Shown here piece after piece: positions 1 through 9,316 of a DNA stretch of 64,000 nt; position 1 is the first letter of the stretch; each line of letters starts with the position of its first letter. Both the position numbers and the translations under genes were made by a program. The notes below the pieces were generated by a model. The model was not told the DNA's origin and did not search any database. It worked only from the letters and a program-made list of their open reading frames with translations. Origin of the DNA: Segetibacter sp. GTDB taxonomy: Bacteria; Bacteroidota; Bacteroidia; Chitinophagales; Chitinophagaceae. The stretch lies in the NCBI GenBank assembly GCA_028288485.1, contig JAQBNO010000163.1, positions 23,460 to 87,459 on the forward strand, given 5' to 3'.

Positions 1-226
1 AAGGACAAACGATGTAATCGAAACCGGCAAAATTCTTTATAAAAAGCTCGTTGCACCCTTTGGTTAAATGCTCAAAACCAGAGTTTGCCATTGGTTGCCC
101 GCAGCAGGTTTGCTTAAGGGGAAATACTACGTTCACACCCAGCTTTTCAAGAAGCTGTAAAGTAGCAATAGCCACATTGGGGTAAAACTGGTCGACATAA
201 CAAGGAATAAAAAGGCCAACTCTCAT
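1..226 (-). CDS. lutA: LutA/YkgE-type (Fe-S)-binding lactate oxidation subunit, N-terminal part
   Basis: Only the first 75 codons are inside the window; the gene runs off the left edge. The start ATG is the reverse complement of 224-226, and the protein opens MRVGLFIPCYVDQFYPNVA, followed by a QTCCGQP motif. This is the first cysteine-rich (CCG) domain of the LutA/YkgE family, which forms the LutABC iron-sulphur complex that oxidises L-lactate to pyruvate in the cytoplasm. It follows the pectin/rhamnose genes in the same direction, after a 144 bp gap. That placement fits the pathway, because the aldolase-dehydrogenase fusion upstream yields L-lactate from rhamnose. The family call is firm. 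Membership of the same transcript is inference, and lutB and lutC would be expected just left of the window. Confidence 0.85.
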   Translation of the reverse strand, partial: MRVGLFIPCYVDQFYPNVAIATLQLLEKLGVNVVFPLKQTCCGQPMANSGFEHLTKGCNELFIKNFAGFDYIVCP

Positions 227-331
227 ATGTGTTAAGTATGGTAAATCTTTTTTATCACAGCTGCTCTTTTTAATGCAACAATGGTTTTAATAGAAGAAAT
301 TGCAATATAAAGAAACCGCATCCTCGAACCA

Positions 332-347
332 TCCTGTAGTTACAGGA
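332..347. promoter_or_regulatory. Perfect 7 bp palindrome between GH105 gene and lutA
   Basis: TCCTGTA and TACAGGA are separated by two bases. The palindrome lies about 105 bp upstream of the lutA start and 24 bp beyond the GH105 stop. It could be a repressor operator for the lut genes or a weak hairpin. No run of T follows it in the direction of transcription, so it is not a normal terminator for the leftward operon. Confidence 0.3.
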
Positions 348-370
348 ATAAAAAAAGGTTTACAATTAGA

Positions 371-1498
371 TTACTTCAGCTTATAAACTTCGGTACCTGC
401 AAGTAAAAAACAGCCCAATCCATAATCTTCAAAATCGGGCGTGCTGGTATAAGTAACAGGCTGACCGTCTTTAGGTTCTTTACCGGTTCCCTGTACATAG
501 CCTAAAAATCCATTCGCATGAACTGCATCTTTTACCATCGCGTTCCAGGCCTTTACAATAATGGGTCGATATGTTTTTTTATCGAGCAAGCCCTTGCCGA
601 TACCCCATGCAAAACCATAGGTAAATAGGGCGGTTCCCGAAGTTTCCTTTCCACCGAAGTGTGTAGAGTCGTGAAGGCTCACATTCCAGAAGCCATCAGC
701 CCTTTGCAATGGAACCAGTGCAGCGCACATATCCTTAAAGTCCTGTAAATACTCGTGGTAATGCGGATCTTTTTTGGGCAGCAGTTGCAAGGTTCTTACA
801 AGTGCTGCGATCACCCAACCGTTACCCCGGCTCCAGTAACAGTCTTCGCCGTTTGGCTCTTTGTATGGCGGATCGAAATCTTTATCCCGCCACCATAAAT
901 GGTCAGCAGGATTGTACAAACCTTTTTCACCATGTTTGTACTTGGCAAAACTGTACAGGTCATACATCTTGCTGAAATAGCTGGTGTCCTTATATAACAC
1001 GCCTAACTGGGTAAAAACGGGCATGGCCATCTGGATAGCATCGATCCAGTTCCAGTCATCGCTTTTATCACTGTTTACCATCAAGTCAACCGATGCCTTT
1101 ATATCTTTAATCCGCTCCGGCTTTTTATCAATCAGGTAAAGGTCGATGTAAGTTTGGCCACAAGCCTGGTCGTCGGCATTACGGTTATTAACGCCATTTC
1201 TTAAACCCCATTTATGTTTCTCACCCCATTGTACAGCATAGTCGTAATATTCCTGCTGTTTATCGATATTATACAACGCCATGAGCCCTTCGTAGTACAC
1301 GGCACGTGTCCAAATGTTGCTCGGCCTTTCCCTGTTGGTAATGATCGACTTACCCGCGTCAGGCCATTTATTCATAAAGTACTTGTTCGTTAGCCGAAGT
1401 GGTTTAAGTGTTTTGGTTTTAGAAGGTAACTTCTGCGCGGGAACGCTAGTTGAAAAAATCAGCACAAAAAGAAGAAGTAAAAAATACTTTGTATTCAT
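371..1498 (-). CDS. GH105 unsaturated rhamnogalacturonyl hydrolase, secreted
   Basis: This 375 aa protein has an N-terminal signal peptide (about residues 1-22, ending SVPAQ). The rest matches the GH88/GH105 (alpha/alpha)6-barrel family: NADDQACGQTYIDL around 107-120, WIDAIQMAMP at 151-160 with the likely general-acid Asp153, and YWSRGNGWVIAALVR from 221. In known members (YteR type) these positions line the active site that hydrates and cleaves the unsaturated galacturonic acid left at oligosaccharide ends by lyases. Length is normal. It would act in the periplasm on rhamnogalacturonan-I fragments. It is the third consecutive secreted pectinolytic gene after GH106 and GH28, with 104 bp between it and GH28. 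An unsaturated glucuronyl substrate (GH88) is the main alternative; the neighbours favour rhamnogalacturonan. Confidence 0.9.
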   Translation of the reverse strand: MNTKYFLLLLFVLIFSTSVPAQKLPSKTKTLKPLRLTNKYFMNKWPDAGKSIITNRERPSNIWTRAVYYEGLMALYNIDKQQEYYDYAVQWGEKHKWGLRNGVNNRNADDQACGQTYIDLYLIDKKPERIKDIKASVDLMVNSDKSDDWNWIDAIQMAMPVFTQLGVLYKDTSYFSKMYDLYSFAKYKHGEKGLYNPADHLWWRDKDFDPPYKEPNGEDCYWSRGNGWVIAALVRTLQLLPKKDPHYHEYLQDFKDMCAALVPLQRADGFWNVSLHDSTHFGGKETSGTALFTYGFAWGIGKGLLDKKTYRPIIVKAWNAMVKDAVHANGFLGYVQGTGKEPKDGQPVTYTSTPDFEDYGLGCFLLAGTEVYKLK

Positions 1499-1602
1499 AA
1501 TACCAATTTTGGCGGTTTATGCCCTGGTTTAAATAAAGTAAAGAGTTACAAATAATAACAGAGAAAACTTATTTTGCTTCAAAACTCCTTCTAAGGCCCG
1601 CC

Positions 1603-3048
1603 TTACTTCAACCGTTCTTCCTGTTCTATACCAAGAGGTTTATTCGATGCAGGGGCAGGCTTGTTTGTAACATTTATAACCATATTATTGAACTTCCAGC
1701 CCTTAGTGTACTCCATGGTGCCGAATAATGCAGCGGAAACATTACTATTGGAGAAAATGAAATTTTCTAACAAAGATTGTTTCAACCCGCTTCCGACAAA
1801 AGCATTGGTGATATTTGTAGCAGTAACATTATTTACATAAATATTCTTAGCGTAAGGTGTACCTTTTTCAGCCGGTTCTACTTTATGTAACATCGACTTC
1901 CAGTGAGCAGGAAGAGAGTCATAAACATAACCGCGGGGAAGTTCGGAATAACTATAGGCCGGGTTCCAATTCAAGTTGAACTGGAAGGCATTGTTTACAG
2001 AGTCGAGGATGGTGTTTTGAAAGTAAATATCTTCGATAGTTCCACCGCGGGTTGTGGCAGACTTTATTCTCAATCCATTATCGGTATGCTTTGCCGAAAG
2101 ACCAGTAGCTAATACATGTCGTATGCCTCCTGAAGTTTCACTTCCCAATGTAACAAGTCCGGCACCTCTGCGGGCAATTGAGTTTCTTATAACAACGTAT
2201 TCTGTAGGAATATTCACGCGAAGTCCGTCCCAGTCGCGGCCTGATTTCAAGCAAAAATTATCGTCATTACAATCTATGTCACAATTTTCAATCAGCACCC
2301 AACTCGATGAATCAACATCAATTCCATCGGTACTTGGACCGCTGCCATCTTCATTGTTCCTGATCACAACACCGTTCACGGTAATTTTCTTTGAATATAA
2401 CAATTGAACGGTCCAGAAACCCGCGTTTGAAAAGGTCAACCCCCTTAATGTAATATTGGAAGAGCGCTGGCAAAGAAAAGTTCTAACGCGTTCGGCGTCG
2501 TAATCCACGATCCAACGCAATCCTTTTTTCTCATACTCTTTTCGCATAGCCCAATATAGGTCCCAGCAAAATTTTCCCCGAGCATTTACTTTTCCGTGGC
2601 CAGTAACAGCAACATTGTCGTGCCCGATAATATTTATTAATGCAGCAGGCCACTTCATTTCAATTCCTGCAATACGTGTATCAATGCGGGGATAATCATC
2701 AAAGTTTTGGGAACCTAAAATAGTCACCCCTTTGTCGATTCTTAAATGCACCCCTGATTTTAAAAATATTGATCCGGTAACATAAGTGCCCGGATTGAAG
2801 ACTACAATACCTCCGCCTTTAGCAGCACAGGCATCAATGGTTTGTTGAATAATAGTCGTGATGACTTTACCAGTATCGCTTGTTGCGTTAACCTTATAAA
2901 TGGAAGAACCTGCGGGAAATTTGCCGGCGCCAACTTTCGATACCCACGCCAGAGAAGAAGAAACAGCCGCGGCTTTCTGGGCTTTACTATCGTGGAAAAT
3001 AATAGTTGTTGCTATCGTCAGCAAAAGAGCTGTTCTTATTATTTTCAT
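1603..3048 (-). CDS. GH28 polygalacturonase/rhamnogalacturonan hydrolase-like enzyme
   Basis: A 481 aa secreted protein (signal peptide about 1-23, ending DSKAQ) with the right-handed beta-helix pattern of GH28. The family motifs can be read in order: STDGID (Asp241; canonical NTD), NDDNFCLKSG (Asp262-Asp263), GAGLVTLGSE (residues 295-304) and GLRIKS. In most polygalacturonases the third motif is GHG with a conserved His; here that residue is Ala296, and the Asn of NTD is Ser. All acidic catalytic residues and the RIK motif remain, so the enzyme is probably active but may prefer something other than homogalacturonan, such as rhamnogalacturonan. It lies 43 bp downstream of the GH106 gene in the same direction, so the two are probably co-transcribed. 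The specificity is inferred. Confidence 0.88.
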   Translation of the reverse strand: MKIIRTALLLTIATTIIFHDSKAQKAAAVSSSLAWVSKVGAGKFPAGSSIYKVNATSDTGKVITTIIQQTIDACAAKGGGIVVFNPGTYVTGSIFLKSGVHLRIDKGVTILGSQNFDDYPRIDTRIAGIEMKWPAALINIIGHDNVAVTGHGKVNARGKFCWDLYWAMRKEYEKKGLRWIVDYDAERVRTFLCQRSSNITLRGLTFSNAGFWTVQLLYSKKITVNGVVIRNNEDGSGPSTDGIDVDSSSWVLIENCDIDCNDDNFCLKSGRDWDGLRVNIPTEYVVIRNSIARRGAGLVTLGSETSGGIRHVLATGLSAKHTDNGLRIKSATTRGGTIEDIYFQNTILDSVNNAFQFNLNWNPAYSYSELPRGYVYDSLPAHWKSMLHKVEPAEKGTPYAKNIYVNNVTATNITNAFVGSGLKQSLLENFIFSNSNVSAALFGTMEYTKGWKFNNMVINVTNKPAPASNKPLGIEQEERLK

Positions 3049-3091
3049 TTTTTACAATTATTACCGGTTTTTATTTTGTTCCTGCAACTCC

Positions 3092-5911
3092 TTATTTCAA
3101 AGGTGCAATAGTTACAGGGCCTAACAGTCCTGAAGGTAATGGTTCCCAGGCAGAAGCATCAAAAATGCCGTCCTTTACATTCTCCCGCTTTCTTGCCGAC
3201 ATGTTGATGTTATAAAACTTCTTCCATGGAATATTATTCTTATCCATATAAATGATCCTATTTGCCATCAGGTTCGACACTACAATTTCCAAAGCGTTCG
3301 TTTCCTTCAATTCCGCTGCAGGAATAACAACATGGAAAGATGGGCCGATAAGCGTTGCAAGCTTCTTTCCATTCAGAAAAACCTCTGCAGTTTCGTTTAC
3401 TTTGCCAAGGTCCAATAACCAGCCGTTTGCATTTCCCGCGGGCCGGGCAAAAGAAAGTGAATATTTGGCCGAACCGGAAAAATGCTTATAAGTTTCTCCT
3501 TCGTGCCCTGTCCACGATCCTAATTGGCTTGTTGTAACCGTTGCAGGTAAAACCGGCCCCCCTTTAATGAAAGCGATTGTCCAGTTGCCTTTAAGCTCCT
3601 GTTCCTTTTTACTTGTTTGAATATATTGAAATTTGTTTCCGGTCTTTTTTGAATTGTATAGCTGTACAATTGTTGATTCATATGGTTGCAATTGTATCAT
3701 TACTTCAACTTTTTCCTCTCCCGTTGTCTTGTAATTAGCTAACCCGCTTTTTCCCGTCATTGGATTAAACAATGCTGCTGAGGCTGCTTTTGCACTTAAT
3801 GGAACCCATTCGTTAATTTCCTTATTACTTCGGTTTGCGATAAAGTAGGTTAGCCCCTCAATATTTTTTCTCCTGATTGATTGCAATCCTCCGGGCAAAG
3901 TTTCCACCCGTATTCTTCCCGCTTTTAGTAAAGCCTTCATATCATCAGCTATTATAAACGAACCTTTTCCAATCGATGCTTTCCTAATTCCTTCTCCCTC
4001 AATAAACTTTAGTTGCTTCAATAAATTTTGAAACAAACTTCTTCTTTCCGTAAGTCTGCCATACCCGGGCACATCTCCGGGAAGACTTTTATAAACAAGA
4101 ATTTGTGCACCGTTTTTAGCAAGATCTACCAGCTTTCGAAATGACCTTTCGGTAATAAATTTATTAGCCGGCAATAAAATAGCCTGGTAGTTATTTCCGC
4201 CTGAAATTAAACCCTTACCCGCAGAAGTGAAGTTTTGCAATTGTTTGTCGGAGAAGAAATCAAAACTATATCCGTGCTCCTGCATCCATTCGGATACCTT
4301 TTCGAAATCGGTACCTTTGAACTCTCTACCGATTCCATCGAAATGCTGCAGCATTTCTTTTTCGGGAATTGAATAACGGTCGGCCAAAGGATAATAAACG
4401 AGAATGTCATTATCGGGCTTACCCGTTTGCAAGAAAGATTGAGCACGGGTTACATAGGTGTTTAACGCATGAAAATCTTTCCATTGCGGGTTAGTCTGTT
4501 GAAAATGTACGGCGGCATAAAATAACCATCCCGGCCATTGCTCATTTTTAGGAGAGTAATTTACACCATGATAAAAAATATGATTAACACCGCCTAAAAT
4601 AAACAGGTCAAGCGCCTTTTTTACATCTGCCCATGAAGAAAGAAAATGTTCATTCAACCAGGTAGCAGATTCTGAAGAAGCTAACCTCTTACCTGTTACA
4701 TGAGCAGCCGAGGTGGCAAACTTAAAACGAAGTATGTCATCGCCTTCAGTTTCCGGGATGTCAATAGCGGCATACAGGTCTAAAAGGTTAGCAGGCGATC
4801 CATGCGATTGGTTACGGATGGTAGCACCTTTAGTTGTACCCCATTTCTTCCATTCCTGTGTAAAATCCTCCAGGATTAGTTCGCCTATTGTGGTCCGGTA
4901 ATCGTACAAGATCCTGCTATTGGTTTCGTCGTCGGCCTTTTGAAATAACGCCGGCAGGTAATTTTTCAAATCATAACCCCGCCGCGTCGTGAACTCCTCG
5001 AATAATTTTGGCGTCCAGTTCGATTGCCCTCTTGCATCGTCCACTTCGTACGAATCATTAAACAGCGCTCTTATATACGATAGATCATGGCCTTTAAAAG
5101 CGTCATTAAACCTTTTGAAATAATGTTGCAATGCTTCCGCCGAGAAATGATCGATTGCATACCCTTCTCCCCCCGGAGCCGCCCGTTCTACCATTTTTCC
5201 ATGTAATCCGACGAAGAGCGCAAATAACTTCCAATTTCCCACAGGTGCCTTCCAGCTAAGTTTACCCTTAGAATTCACCTTATCGGTCAGGTTTACCACA
5301 CTTCCTTTATCGCTGTAGGCCATCAGCACTTGCAATGGAAGCGCTCCTGCAAATTTTACCTGGTCAAGTGCAAAAGCCTGCAAATCTTTATTTTCAGCAA
5401 TAACCGGTTGTACATCCGCTGGTTGTAATGGTTTATTGTTAGCTGTTCTTACAAATCCCTCCTGTTTAAAAATAATAGGCTCCTGCAATTCTTCGCCTTC
5501 CTTAAGCTCGTACGATTTATATTCTACGGTTTTGCTGGCATACTTGTCTGTAATTGTTGGACCACCAAAAGGCCAGCCGGTTCCATTTGCCAGGTCGATA
5601 CCAAGTCCCAACCGCTTAGCTTCTTTGAGGGTATGATCAAGCATTTGCATCCATTGCGGCGAAAGGAAATCGATGAATTGCTTTTCATAACCGTAAGCAC
5701 CGTAAATAGGAGTCACTTCCAGTCCACCCAGGCCGGCAGCTTTATATTCCTCCATGTTTGCCGTAAGGTCCTTTTTATTGACCGCGCTTCCCATCCACCA
5801 CCATCGACCCCACGGTTTTGTTTCCTGTGTAACGGGGGGCCATTTTATTTGAGCATTCCCGGTTACAATTAAACAGCCTAATGATATTGAAAGTATTATT
5901 TTTCTTAGCAT
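3092..5911 (-). CDS. GH106 alpha-L-rhamnosidase, secreted
   Basis: This 939 aa protein starts with a signal peptide (MLRKIILSISLG... ending TGNAQ, about 21 residues). Next comes the hallmark N-terminal stretch of GH106 enzymes, RWWWMGSAVNKKDL, followed by EYKAAGLGGLEVTPIYG of the distorted TIM barrel. The C-terminal third (from about residue 780) is a beta-rich carbohydrate-binding-like domain with GWLLDLGKVNETAEVFLNGK. Length matches the family (850-1,100 aa). GH106 enzymes remove terminal alpha-L-rhamnose, including from rhamnogalacturonan and flavonoid glycosides, and this one would supply the rhamnose taken up by RhaT. It is the first of the secreted enzymes in the cluster, 174 bp from rhaB. 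That gap carries a degenerate copy of the dispersed short repeat, so a separate promoter for the hydrolase genes is possible. Confidence 0.92.
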   Translation of the reverse strand: MLRKIILSISLGCLIVTGNAQIKWPPVTQETKPWGRWWWMGSAVNKKDLTANMEEYKAAGLGGLEVTPIYGAYGYEKQFIDFLSPQWMQMLDHTLKEAKRLGLGIDLANGTGWPFGGPTITDKYASKTVEYKSYELKEGEELQEPIIFKQEGFVRTANNKPLQPADVQPVIAENKDLQAFALDQVKFAGALPLQVLMAYSDKGSVVNLTDKVNSKGKLSWKAPVGNWKLFALFVGLHGKMVERAAPGGEGYAIDHFSAEALQHYFKRFNDAFKGHDLSYIRALFNDSYEVDDARGQSNWTPKLFEEFTTRRGYDLKNYLPALFQKADDETNSRILYDYRTTIGELILEDFTQEWKKWGTTKGATIRNQSHGSPANLLDLYAAIDIPETEGDDILRFKFATSAAHVTGKRLASSESATWLNEHFLSSWADVKKALDLFILGGVNHIFYHGVNYSPKNEQWPGWLFYAAVHFQQTNPQWKDFHALNTYVTRAQSFLQTGKPDNDILVYYPLADRYSIPEKEMLQHFDGIGREFKGTDFEKVSEWMQEHGYSFDFFSDKQLQNFTSAGKGLISGGNNYQAILLPANKFITERSFRKLVDLAKNGAQILVYKSLPGDVPGYGRLTERRSLFQNLLKQLKFIEGEGIRKASIGKGSFIIADDMKALLKAGRIRVETLPGGLQSIRRKNIEGLTYFIANRSNKEINEWVPLSAKAASAALFNPMTGKSGLANYKTTGEEKVEVMIQLQPYESTIVQLYNSKKTGNKFQYIQTSKKEQELKGNWTIAFIKGGPVLPATVTTSQLGSWTGHEGETYKHFSGSAKYSLSFARPAGNANGWLLDLGKVNETAEVFLNGKKLATLIGPSFHVVIPAAELKETNALEIVVSNLMANRIIYMDKNNIPWKKFYNINMSARKRENVKDGIFDASAWEPLPSGLLGPVTIAPLK

Positions 5912-6049
5912 GCTTTTGTAGTATGATGAGGTATGAAGCAGGATTTTTTGAGCCGGGCAGCAGGATTCGTAAGTAACATTGTTGCCACGCTCGGTTCACA
6001 TTCAGTTTTTCATAGCAGCGTGGCAGTTTATCCTGTGCCTGTCGAAAGA

Positions 6050-6063
6050 TCGCACACTTGTAC
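6050..6063 (-). repeat. Degenerate copy of the dispersed short repeat
   Basis: TCGCACACTTGTAC, the proximal half of the family described at 9317-9344, lies between rhaB and the GH106 gene. The phrase GTTGCCACGCTC about 65 bp away also resembles a piece of the same family. Confidence 0.5.
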
Positions 6064-6085
6064 TATAACAAGGTGGAGGTGCAAA

Positions 6086-7477
6086 TTATAACAACACATC
6101 ATGCGTAACCGAATAAAATTTCAATTCAACAATATCGTTCGGTAACGGCTTGTCGTTCCACGAACGATGAATGGCCAAGGCAGTTCCCACGGCAGTTGCC
6201 TGGGCCATAGAAGCTGCAAAAACTTCCATTTCTGGAAAAAATGAAGCGAGTAAGTTCATATAGATCGCGTTCTTGCTAAATCCACCATCTACAAAAATGC
6301 GACGAGCATTTGTTCCCTTCAATACAAACTGGGTAGAAGTATATTGTTGTGTAACAATATCGTAAATGAGCTGGTGATAAGCTTCTTCTTCATTTGCAAA
6401 AGACGCCAGATCCCGCTGCTCAAAAAGTGAAGTCTTCAACATCTTAGTCTCTTTTGTCTCTGAAAACAAAGCATGCTTTTTCTTAAGCGCAGCAATTATT
6501 TCCTGGTTAAACTCCATACTTCTAAATCTCCCCGCGTTTTGATTAAAGTAATCGCCAATCCTCTTCACCTGTTGCTCGTGTTCATAACCGGCGAATAACC
6601 TTGAAGCCTTAACCGGCTTACCCTGGTAGCTCAGGAACGACAAACAATCGTTCTTAAGTTCTTCTTTGGTTAAAGGCGTATCGTTAAATGGATTTAATGA
6701 AATACACCAGGTTCCGGTAGATATTAAAACAAACGGGTCATGAAAATTTACGAGGTAAGGAATCAGAGCGGCTGAACTATCGTGAAGACCAACTCCGACG
6801 GAATAATTATTGCCCGGAAAAAATGCAGGAACAACTTCATTGGATGCAACAATTGGCGGAAGCTTTTCAAGAACGCCCTCCTGCCTTACCCAATCGTGGT
6901 AATCATTTTTTGTAAAATCCCAAAGATTTGTGTGGCAACCTATACTGGTAAGATCGCTGCATACATTACCAGTTATAAGGTAGCTTATATACTGCGGCAA
7001 GTGCAATGCATATTTTATCTGACTGAATAATTGTGGCTTTTCATATTTAAGCCTGTACAGTTGCATCCCCGAATTCAGGTTTCCTAAAACAGGTGAGGCA
7101 GTACGGGACGAAAATTCTTCTTCCCCGCCATAAGTATCATAAAACTGTTTTTGCAGTTCCGGAGAGTATTTTTTTAAATAATTGTATAAGGGACCAACAG
7201 TGCGACCATCCTCATCAATATAAACAAAACTAGCTCCGTACGCCGAGAAATTAACGGCCTTTATTTCAAACTCTTTCAGCCGCAGAACTTCGCGAAGCGA
7301 ATCAAAGACAGATAAGCGAAGTGTGTCCACATTTTCGCATGGATCACCATCTTCATCCACCATTTCAGTAAAACGAGCTGAACGTTCATAAACCATCTTA
7401 TAGTTCTGATCGAACAGGAACAGTTTCTTGTTGGTTTTACCAACATCAAATACGGCAATTACAGGTGTGGCAGACAT
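6086..7477 (-). CDS. rhaB: Rhamnulokinase, FGGY sugar kinase family
   Basis: A 463 aa cytoplasmic kinase that phosphorylates L-rhamnulose to L-rhamnulose 1-phosphate. The N-terminal phosphate-binding loop reads FDVGKTNKKL (Asp11 onward), and the C-terminal domain has RIFVDGGFSKN and AQATAVGTALA, both typical of FGGY kinases; STGTWCISLNPF is the central ATPase-fold segment. I chose the ATG at 7475-7477. The open frame extends 12 codons further to a TTG, but that extension (PIHTTHHSLLT) is built from a small tandem GTGAGTG repeat and is unlike other kinases. It sits 76 bp after rhaI and before the secreted hydrolases. Other FGGY substrates are possible in principle; rhaI, rhaM and rhaT make rhamnulose the clear choice. 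Confidence 0.93.
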   Translation of the reverse strand: MSATPVIAVFDVGKTNKKLFLFDQNYKMVYERSARFTEMVDEDGDPCENVDTLRLSVFDSLREVLRLKEFEIKAVNFSAYGASFVYIDEDGRTVGPLYNYLKKYSPELQKQFYDTYGGEEEFSSRTASPVLGNLNSGMQLYRLKYEKPQLFSQIKYALHLPQYISYLITGNVCSDLTSIGCHTNLWDFTKNDYHDWVRQEGVLEKLPPIVASNEVVPAFFPGNNYSVGVGLHDSSAALIPYLVNFHDPFVLISTGTWCISLNPFNDTPLTKEELKNDCLSFLSYQGKPVKASRLFAGYEHEQQVKRIGDYFNQNAGRFRSMEFNQEIIAALKKKHALFSETKETKMLKTSLFEQRDLASFANEEEAYHQLIYDIVTQQYTSTQFVLKGTNARRIFVDGGFSKNAIYMNLLASFFPEMEVFAASMAQATAVGTALAIHRSWNDKPLPNDIVELKFYSVTHDVLL

Positions 7478-7553
7478 GGTGAGTAGTGAGTGGTGAGTGG
7501 TGTGAATGGGCAATGGTAACGGGCTTCAGTCATACCCTTTTGTCACATAACAT

Positions 7554-8828
7554 TTACAAACCTGTGGCAACCGTTTTTAAGCCTCTCCGGTTAATTAGGG
7601 TTTCTCTTACTTTCGCCTGGCGGAACACTTGTATTGGATTCAGTGCTCCACCGGCACGGATTCTTGCTTCAGCAACAAGCGGCCTTACATCGGTTCGGTA
7701 CACTCCCTGGATTATTTCCTGCGCCTTCACCACGTCATTTTCCATGCGGGCTGCTTCCAGTTCTTTAGTGTCGACCAACAACGCTTGTGCGTATGCAATC
7801 TGGATTGCTTCAACAGACTGCAAAAGATCTTCAAGCGGGTCTTTTACGTTGTGAGATGCATCTATCATCCAACCGAGATCTGTTGCATGGTTCATTCCCC
7901 TTGCATCCATTCCTTCCACCAGTTCGTTAAAGATCAGGAACAATTTATAAGGGTCGATGCTGCCAACGGTAAGATCATCGTCACCATATTTCGAGTCGTT
8001 GAAATGGAAGCCTCCAAGCTTGCCTTCCATTAATAATAAAGAAACAATCTGCTCGATATTTGCATTGGGAAGATGGTGACCAAAGTCAACCAATGTAAAA
8101 GCTTTAGGTCCCAGTTTATTTGCCAGTAATAAAGATTGTCCCCAATCAGCTATGGTTGTTGAATAGAAATTAGGCTCGTAAGCTTTATACTCCACCAGCA
8201 TTTTCCAGTTTTCGGGCAACGCTGCATAAATCTCTTCGAGGCTTTCAAGCACGTTCTGAAAGGCCTTCCTGAAATTTAACTGGCCGGGGAAGCTTGAGCC
8301 GTCTGCGAGCCACACGGTAAGTGCATCAGACCCTAATTCGATGCCCTGTTTAATAACCTCAATATTATGCTCGATCGCTTGTTTACGAATCGCTTTATCA
8401 ACGTTTTGCAGCGAACCGAATTTATAGGTATGCTGTTGGTCGGGCTGGTCCTGGAAAGTATTTGAATTAACCGCATCGAAACGCAAACCGTGTTGGGCAG
8501 CCAGTGCTTTTATGGAAGCAACATTACCGGGGATATCCCATGGGATGTGCAAAGAAATGCCGCCACTTGACTGGTTCAACTGGTGAAGCAATCCTACGTC
8601 TTCAATTTTTTCTTCCAGGCTGCGTGGTTCTCCGCCACCCGAAAATCTTCCGAACCTTGTTCCACCGGTTCCTAAGGCCCAACTTGGAATCGCTATTTGA
8701 AAATCAATTAGCTTTTGTAAAACTTCCTCAACATTTTTTGCTGACGAAGCAATGAATTCGAATCTTCGCTGGTGTTCATCCCAGCCATTTTGATTGAATT
8801 CATCAATCTTATATTTTTCAATTAACAT
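7554..8828 (-). CDS. rhaI: L-rhamnose isomerase, Pseudomonas stutzeri-type TIM barrel
   Basis: A 424 aa cytoplasmic sugar isomerase converting L-rhamnose to L-rhamnulose. It belongs to the RhaI subtype rather than the enterobacterial RhaA family. Likely metal ligands are visible: Glu213 in MLVEYKAYEP, Asp in TLVDFGHHLP, His in GGFHFNDSKYGDDDL and Asp in DASHNVKDP. These are the Glu/Asp/His/Asp set that binds two divalent metals in this family. The C-terminal region contains VYRTDVRPLVAEARIRAGG. Length is normal. It starts 17 bp downstream of rhaM, so the two genes are almost certainly co-transcribed. Enzymes of this subtype can be promiscuous toward rare sugars such as D-allose, but the context points to rhamnose. 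Confidence 0.95.
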   Translation of the reverse strand: MLIEKYKIDEFNQNGWDEHQRRFEFIASSAKNVEEVLQKLIDFQIAIPSWALGTGGTRFGRFSGGGEPRSLEEKIEDVGLLHQLNQSSGGISLHIPWDIPGNVASIKALAAQHGLRFDAVNSNTFQDQPDQQHTYKFGSLQNVDKAIRKQAIEHNIEVIKQGIELGSDALTVWLADGSSFPGQLNFRKAFQNVLESLEEIYAALPENWKMLVEYKAYEPNFYSTTIADWGQSLLLANKLGPKAFTLVDFGHHLPNANIEQIVSLLLMEGKLGGFHFNDSKYGDDDLTVGSIDPYKLFLIFNELVEGMDARGMNHATDLGWMIDASHNVKDPLEDLLQSVEAIQIAYAQALLVDTKELEAARMENDVVKAQEIIQGVYRTDVRPLVAEARIRAGGALNPIQVFRQAKVRETLINRRGLKTVATGL

Positions 8829-8845
8829 GACAAGCTTTTTAAAAT

Positions 8846-9160
8846 TTAAGGTAAATAAAAAACCTCTTTTAATGGTATTTGTACCGGGGAATTATCAGGG
8901 TTGGCTTCCATGATATCGGCCATATACTTCCACCATTTTTGCATAACAGCGGTTGCCGGCAGATCGTCGAGCTTTGCAGGATCATCTGCTTTCATTACGC
9001 CAAAAAGGTTGTTGGTAGTTTCATCAAGAAAAATGGAATAATCGCTGATCCCCGCTTCTTTTAACAAGCTTTGCAGTTCGGGCCACAGCGCGTCGTGCCT
9101 TTTTTTGTACTCTTCTTCGAAGCCTTTGTATAACTGCATTTTAAAAGCGATTCGATACAT
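8846..9160 (-). CDS. rhaM: L-rhamnose mutarotase
   Basis: A 104 aa protein of the RhaM family (ferredoxin-like fold, dimeric, cytoplasmic). It interconverts the alpha and beta anomers of L-rhamnose so the isomerase is not limited by spontaneous mutarotation. The segment KKRHDALWPELQ carries His22, the proposed catalytic residue of the E. coli enzyme, at the same number. DYSIFLDE and MQKWWKYMADIM are the other conserved family segments. Full length. It heads the rhaM-rhaI-rhaB group, and the 263 bp upstream gap holds two kinds of intergenic repeat. Confidence 0.96.
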   Translation of the reverse strand: MYRIAFKMQLYKGFEEEYKKRHDALWPELQSLLKEAGISDYSIFLDETTNNLFGVMKADDPAKLDDLPATAVMQKWWKYMADIMEANPDNSPVQIPLKEVFYLP

Positions 9161-9216
9161 AGAACCGGGATTTATTGGATTAGTTAGATTTTGATAAAAT
9201 CAAATAATTTTCCTGG

Positions 9217-9292
9217 AAACACTAAGGCACGGAGGAACAAAATTGCACAAAGTATTTCGTGCTGCTTTGTGTTCTCTGTGTCTTTGTGGTTC
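9217..9292. repeat. Imperfect palindromic intergenic repeat, TTTGTG type
   Basis: The left part contains AACACTAAGGCACGGAGGAA, and the right part contains CTTTGTGTTCTCTGTGTC followed by TTTGTGG. The halves are imperfect reverse complements (a CTTTGTG..GTGTCTTTGTG pattern). A similar phrase built on TTTGCG and CTTTGCGG is found at 14050-14092. Such repeats commonly fill gaps between genes in this phylum. A role as a transcript-processing hairpin is possible but unproven. Confidence 0.5.
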
Positions 9293-9316
9293 AATTAGAT
9301 GCTTAAAGAACTAAAA

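Noticed and set aside
7478..7513. Extension of rhaB to an upstream TTG start
   Set aside because: The extra 12 codons are made of a tandem GTGAGTG repeat and do not resemble kinase N-termini.
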